From NCBI GenBank assembly GCA_036721855.1, contig DAIMKF010000039.1, positions 1 through 16,098 of the forward strand: a stretch of DNA of 16,098 nucleotides. The letters run 5' to 3'. The stretch is from JAHDNZ01 sp036721855. GTDB lineage: Bacteria; Bacillota; DTU065. The notes under the pieces were generated by a model. That model was given only the letters and a program-made list of their open reading frames with translations, was not told the DNA's origin and did not search any database. The translations under genes were made by a program, and so were the position numbers. Within the stretch, counting starts at the first letter, position 1. Each line of letters starts with the position of its first letter. Shown piece by piece: positions 13,543 through 16,098 of the stretch.

Positions 13543-15240
13543 CTACAGTTTTAATCTCCAATAGTCGTTAAATTTCTCCAGTCTGACATACTCGCCAACT
13601 TTGTATTCTTTGAACACAAATGGTCCAATACCAATTAGCTTTGTCAAACCTTTGACCGTCGGATGGTCTTCTAACCATGGCTGGAATGCTCTCCAGTCTT
13701 TTACATCTTTCCAGATATGTGGAGCTAGCCATGGCAGGCCTTGGATATCATACAAGTGGAGGAAACCAGATGTTGAACTGTAGACAACTACAGTGTAATC
13801 ATCCGGAGTCTCTACCTTTACTATTTCTCTGGTGCTGCCAAGATAACGTGGTACTTCATTATCACGTAGATACTCAATAGTAAACTTGACATCTTTAGCA
13901 GTAAACGGTGTACCATCATGCCATTTTACATCGTTGCGCATATAGTAGGTAACAACAGCAGCGTTAGGAACAACTTCCTTAGTTTCGGGATCTGTATATT
14001 CCCAAGTCTCTTCTTTGTACTTTGTAACCCAATTTGGTTTGTCGGCAGCTGTCTCTGGATCATAAGCAAAAGGCATATCCATAACACGACCGAGGATCTC
14101 CCATTCATAAGCAGAAGATGCGTTACATGGATTTAAGGTACCTGGTACTTCTGGAAGAATCCAGCGAACCGTACCGCCACCTGCTTTGGTTTCAATGTTT
14201 AATGTTGTCCAAAGGTTTTGATACTGTGCAGCTCCATAGCCTTTCATAGGAACATAACCTTGCACTTTATCATTTCTAAAGGCATCCATGTATGGCCGGC
14301 TATATAGTGGGAAGTAAGGTACATGGTCAGCTAAAAGAATCTGTGCACTGTTAGATGCTTTAGCAAAATCACTTCTATTGGTTGCATAAATCAAGGCTTC
14401 TAGTTCTTTATCGATTTCTGGAACCTTGGTTTGAGTTGTATTATAACCTGCTTCTACTGCCATGGAGGAGTGGAAAAAGCTGTAGAGGTGATCGGGTTCA
14501 CGGCTTAAGCCCCAAGCCAAAACAAACATATCAAAATCAAAGACATCGAGCTTACCAATGATAACATTAAAGTCTAGTGGAGTAGCAACTAGAGGCAAGC
14601 CGATTTTATTGGCTTCTTGAGCCAACATCTTGCCGATTTCTGCAGATGTTGCTGCAATTTCATAAAGCGGAGTTAGAAATTCGATTTTAGCCAGTTCTTT
14701 ACCGGTTTTAGGATCAAGGCGAATACCATTGGGACCCATCTTAAAGCCTGCATCATCAAGAATTTTTGCGGCTTTCTTTGGATTGAATTCATATTTTTTA
14801 ATCTCGTTAAAGTAATAGTTTGAGGATTGAGGCACTAAGCTGTCAAGAGGTAGCATATAGCCCTCAAAAAGGTTTAGAATGATCTTATCGCGGTTAACTA
14901 AGTGTGAAAATGCATGTCTGAAGGCTTTCTCTGACATTGGCCATTTGCCGGTATTAAAGGCGCCGTAGAACATGTGGTAACCCATCGCCTGTGTGATATC
15001 GATCTTTTTCTGCAATTTAAGTGTGTTGATTTCAGCCGGTTGTGTCAAGCCCGGATAGATATCAACTTGACCGGTCATAATTGCAAACATTCTAGTTTCG
15101 TCAGTAGTATAGATAGGAAATAGAAGTTCGTCTGCTTTAGGTCCGTTTTCAGAATAAGCAACTGCTAACGCTGAGCTAGCTATTAAACAGACTAAAGCCA
15201 ACACCACCATGTAATAAGATAATCTGTTTTTTCCTTTCAT
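13543..15240 (-). CDS. oppA: Circularly permuted family-5 solute-binding protein of the Opp system
   Basis: The extracytoplasmic substrate receptor of the transporter, 565 residues. A Sec signal peptide (M-K-G-K-N-R, hydrophobic core, A-L-A) occupies about 1-26 and has no lipobox. The order of segments is abnormal. Residues 34-345 hold what is normally the C-terminal two thirds: A-D-E-L-L-F-P-I-Y, G-Q-V-D-I at 57-61, A-F-S-H-L-V-N-R-D-K-I at 110-120, P-K-K-A-A-K-I-L-D-D-A-G at 154-165, and the final P-Y-F-P-L-Y-S-R-P. A linker E-T-K-A-G-G-G (350-356) follows. Residues 357-561 then hold the normal N-terminal third: P-G-T-L-N-P, W-H-D-G-T-P-F-T-A-K-D-V at 440-451, E-T-P-D-D-Y-T-V at 477-484, G-I-G-P-F at 537-541, and F-N-D-Y-W at 557-561, four codons before the stop. 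Each segment occurs once. AAGGGGGATTAGTA precedes the ATG. Confidence 0.9.
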   Translation of the reverse strand: MKGKNRLSYYMVVLALVCLIASSALAVAYSENGPKADELLFPIYTTDETRMFAIMTGQVDIYPGLTQPAEINTLKLQKKIDITQAMGYHMFYGAFNTGKWPMSEKAFRHAFSHLVNRDKIILNLFEGYMLPLDSLVPQSSNYYFNEIKKYEFNPKKAAKILDDAGFKMGPNGIRLDPKTGKELAKIEFLTPLYEIAATSAEIGKMLAQEANKIGLPLVATPLDFNVIIGKLDVFDFDMFVLAWGLSREPDHLYSFFHSSMAVEAGYNTTQTKVPEIDKELEALIYATNRSDFAKASNSAQILLADHVPYFPLYSRPYMDAFRNDKVQGYVPMKGYGAAQYQNLWTTLNIETKAGGGTVRWILPEVPGTLNPCNASSAYEWEILGRVMDMPFAYDPETAADKPNWVTKYKEETWEYTDPETKEVVPNAAVVTYYMRNDVKWHDGTPFTAKDVKFTIEYLRDNEVPRYLGSTREIVKVETPDDYTVVVYSSTSGFLHLYDIQGLPWLAPHIWKDVKDWRAFQPWLEDHPTVKGLTKLIGIGPFVFKEYKVGEYVRLEKFNDYWRLKL

Positions 15241-15398
15241 TACTAATCCCCCTTATAAAGATGTTAAATTTTTGGATGGAGCATCATAGTGTTTGTTTCT
15301 ACTCCATTCCAAGATCGAAGCCCATTTTTACTTCGAAAATTACCCTGTTCTGTAAAACATTGCTAGTAAACCTAGTATGGTTATTAATCCAGGGTTTA

Positions 15399-15427
15399 AG
15401 AATATATATTCTCTATACATAAAGCAA
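15399..15427 (-). promoter_or_regulatory. Candidate oppA promoter overlapping a palindrome
   Basis: On the minus strand TTGCTT (15422-15427) and TATTCT (15399-15404) are spaced by 17 bases, a weak sigma-A match. The -10 lies in the perfect 14-base palindrome AGAATATATATTCT (15399-15412), which could be a repressor site. Transcription from here would give an oppA leader of about 150 bases. The elements are poor matches, so this is a suggestion only. Confidence 0.3.
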
Positions 15428-15615
15428 TTCCTTCTTAATACATTTCGATATCCGTTGTAAAAACCCTGTTTTGTATCAGTAGTTCGCATTTAGTTTTTCG
15501 TCTTAAGAAGTGCTATTTCGACGCTTCGACTTAAGGCTTTGCCTTCTATTGTTCCATTATGCACTAGTTTTTCGCAAAAGGCAAATCTATAAACGTATTA
15601 TTGAACTGGTTTTAC

Positions 15616-15634
15616 GATGTATACAGTATGCATC
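15616..15634. promoter_or_regulatory. 19-base dyad, candidate operator
   Basis: GATGTATAC, a single A, and GTATGCATC form an inverted repeat with nine-base arms and one mismatch. The size and symmetry suit a dimeric transcription factor, with a TATAC core. It lies about 380 bases upstream of the oppA start. I cannot name the regulator, and chance occurrence in A+T-rich DNA is possible. Confidence 0.35.
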
Positions 15635-15992
15635 TTTGGCGTCCGACAAAATGCACTTGGTTATTAAAACCACTCTCAAACCTTTCAATTTAGCTAATTA
15701 GCAGTGTTTATTAGAGTTACAGCAAGTACAATTTGTGTTTACATAATAGTATTTATCTTTCCTAACCCCTTTAGAACATAGAACTTAATTGTAAAGTTAT
15801 ATTAAACGTATTTGTATAACTCTTTACAAGTCTGGAATAACTTTTTCTGCATTTTATTGACATTTAGATTACTAAAATAAACTGTTCTTTTAAGTTTATC
15901 CTTAGGTTTATAGCGAACTACAGTATTTTAAAATTTCTTTTATTTATATGCGTTTAGTTTTTTTAATCTTTTTCTGCTTTAATAGCCAAATA

Positions 15993-16098
15993 ATCTGGTA
16001 GGAGGCTACCCCTTATTTGAGTAGCCGACCTCCCACAGCACCATACGTACCGTTCGGTATACGGCGCTTCCAAAGTTTACACATTGCTTGCAGAATAA
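15993..16098 (-). mobile_element. Group II intron, 3' end (domains V and VI), partial
   Basis: Read on the minus strand, 16068-16037 folds as domain V. The lower helix AGCGCCGTA pairs with TATGGTGCT (two G-U pairs), the upper helix TACC pairs with GGTA around GAAC, and the two-base bulge CG sits on the 3' side. The AGC triad that forms the catalytic metal site is at the 5' end. Domain VI follows: GGCTAC (16026-16021) pairs with GTAGCC, and near the end CCTA-CCAGAT carries the expected unpaired branch-point A seven bases from the 3' splice site. That places the junction at about 15993/15992. The intron body and any reverse transcriptase/maturase gene lie beyond the window. A TAA at 16079-16077 may be the end of that gene, but too little is visible to say. 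Confidence 0.82.

Larger units (their letters stand above)
15241..15992. other. 750-base region without a convincing gene, with several dyads
   Basis: This stretch separates oppA from the group II intron. The longest open frame (15510-15701, plus strand, 63 codons) has no ribosome binding site and no recognisable protein, so I do not call it. Structure present: the oppA ribosome binding site near 15245-15253; TCGAAG/CTTCGA at 15315-15336; ACCCTGTTnTGTA twice (15342-15354, 15463-15475) with an inverted CAGGGTTT at 15390-15397; a 14-base palindrome at 15399-15412; TTCGnCTTAAG twice (15497-15507, 15525-15535); TTTGCCTT/AAGGCAAA at 15538-15585; and a 19-base dyad at 15616-15634. I recognise no riboswitch, T-box or tRNA. 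It may be a long regulatory leader or decayed DNA. Confidence 0.5.

Noticed and set aside
13543..15240. Reading the binding protein as two partial genes, or as a truncated gene fused to a neighbour
   Set aside because: The frame is open throughout, with one signal peptide and a glycine-rich linker. The two parts are complementary halves of a single domain, without overlap or loss, which fits permutation better than fusion of unrelated fragments.
15510..15701. Plus-strand 63-codon open frame upstream of oppA
   Set aside because: It has no Shine-Dalgarno sequence and no recognisable protein features, and its composition is like random A+T-rich DNA. It also lies in a region full of dyads.
15857..15885. 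Plus-strand promoter starting at TTGACA (15857)
   Set aside because: The -35 is perfect, but no acceptable -10 lies 16-18 bases downstream, and it would read into the intron end rather than a gene.
15241..15992. T-box, SAM or other known riboswitch ahead of oppA
   Set aside because: No conserved core such as the T-box AGGGTGGNACCGCG was found, and no terminator hairpin precedes the oppA start.

Overview
This window looks like a piece of an anaerobic, fermentative, probably endospore-forming member of the Bacillota (Firmicutes). The DNA is A+T-rich. Shine-Dalgarno sequences are strong (GGAGGTG type), and GTG and TTG starts are frequent. bL28 is of the zinc-ribbon (four-Cys) type, lactate dehydrogenase keeps the residues for fructose-1,6-bisphosphate control, and there is a SleB/CwlJ-type cell-wall hydrolase. 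I cannot place it to family. Both ends look like mobile DNA: repeats resembling IS21-type termini at the left, and the 3' end of a group II intron at the right. The window may therefore be a whole assembly contig bounded by repeats.

Layout. 1-135: possible insertion-sequence end and a strong promoter. 136-327 (+): rpmB. 432-3961 (-): ldh, a stand-alone PncC amidohydrolase and two Gfo/Idh/MocA oxidoreductases, read ldh > pncC > oxidoreductase 2 > oxidoreductase 1. They face rpmB across a shared bidirectional terminator. 4112-6436 (+): a large exported GHL10 glycoside-hydrolase-like protein. 6554-7213 (+): a SleB-like wall hydrolase, probably a lipoprotein. 7236-8955 (-): three tightly packed genes of unknown function (membrane-anchored protein > four-helix membrane protein > secreted protein). 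9075-15240 (-): a complete oligopeptide/dipeptide-type ABC transporter, oppA > oppB > oppC > oppD > oppF, with overlapping genes and a hairpin between oppA and oppB. 15241-15992: a 750-base stretch without a convincing gene but with several dyads. 15993-16098 (-): group II intron domains V and VI.

The most notable observation is in the transporter. The substrate-binding protein (13543-15240) appears to be circularly permuted. After the signal peptide it starts with the segment that normally follows the N-D-Y-W motif in family-5 solute-binding proteins. It runs to the normal C-terminus, crosses a short glycine-rich linker, and then carries the normal N-terminal third, ending exactly at N-D-Y-W. 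Its signal peptide also has no lipobox. In the same operon, the OppC permease carries an extra extracytoplasmic domain of about 175 residues between its first and second membrane segments. The two changes together suggest a remodelled uptake system. Whether the permutation is already described cannot be settled from the sequence alone.
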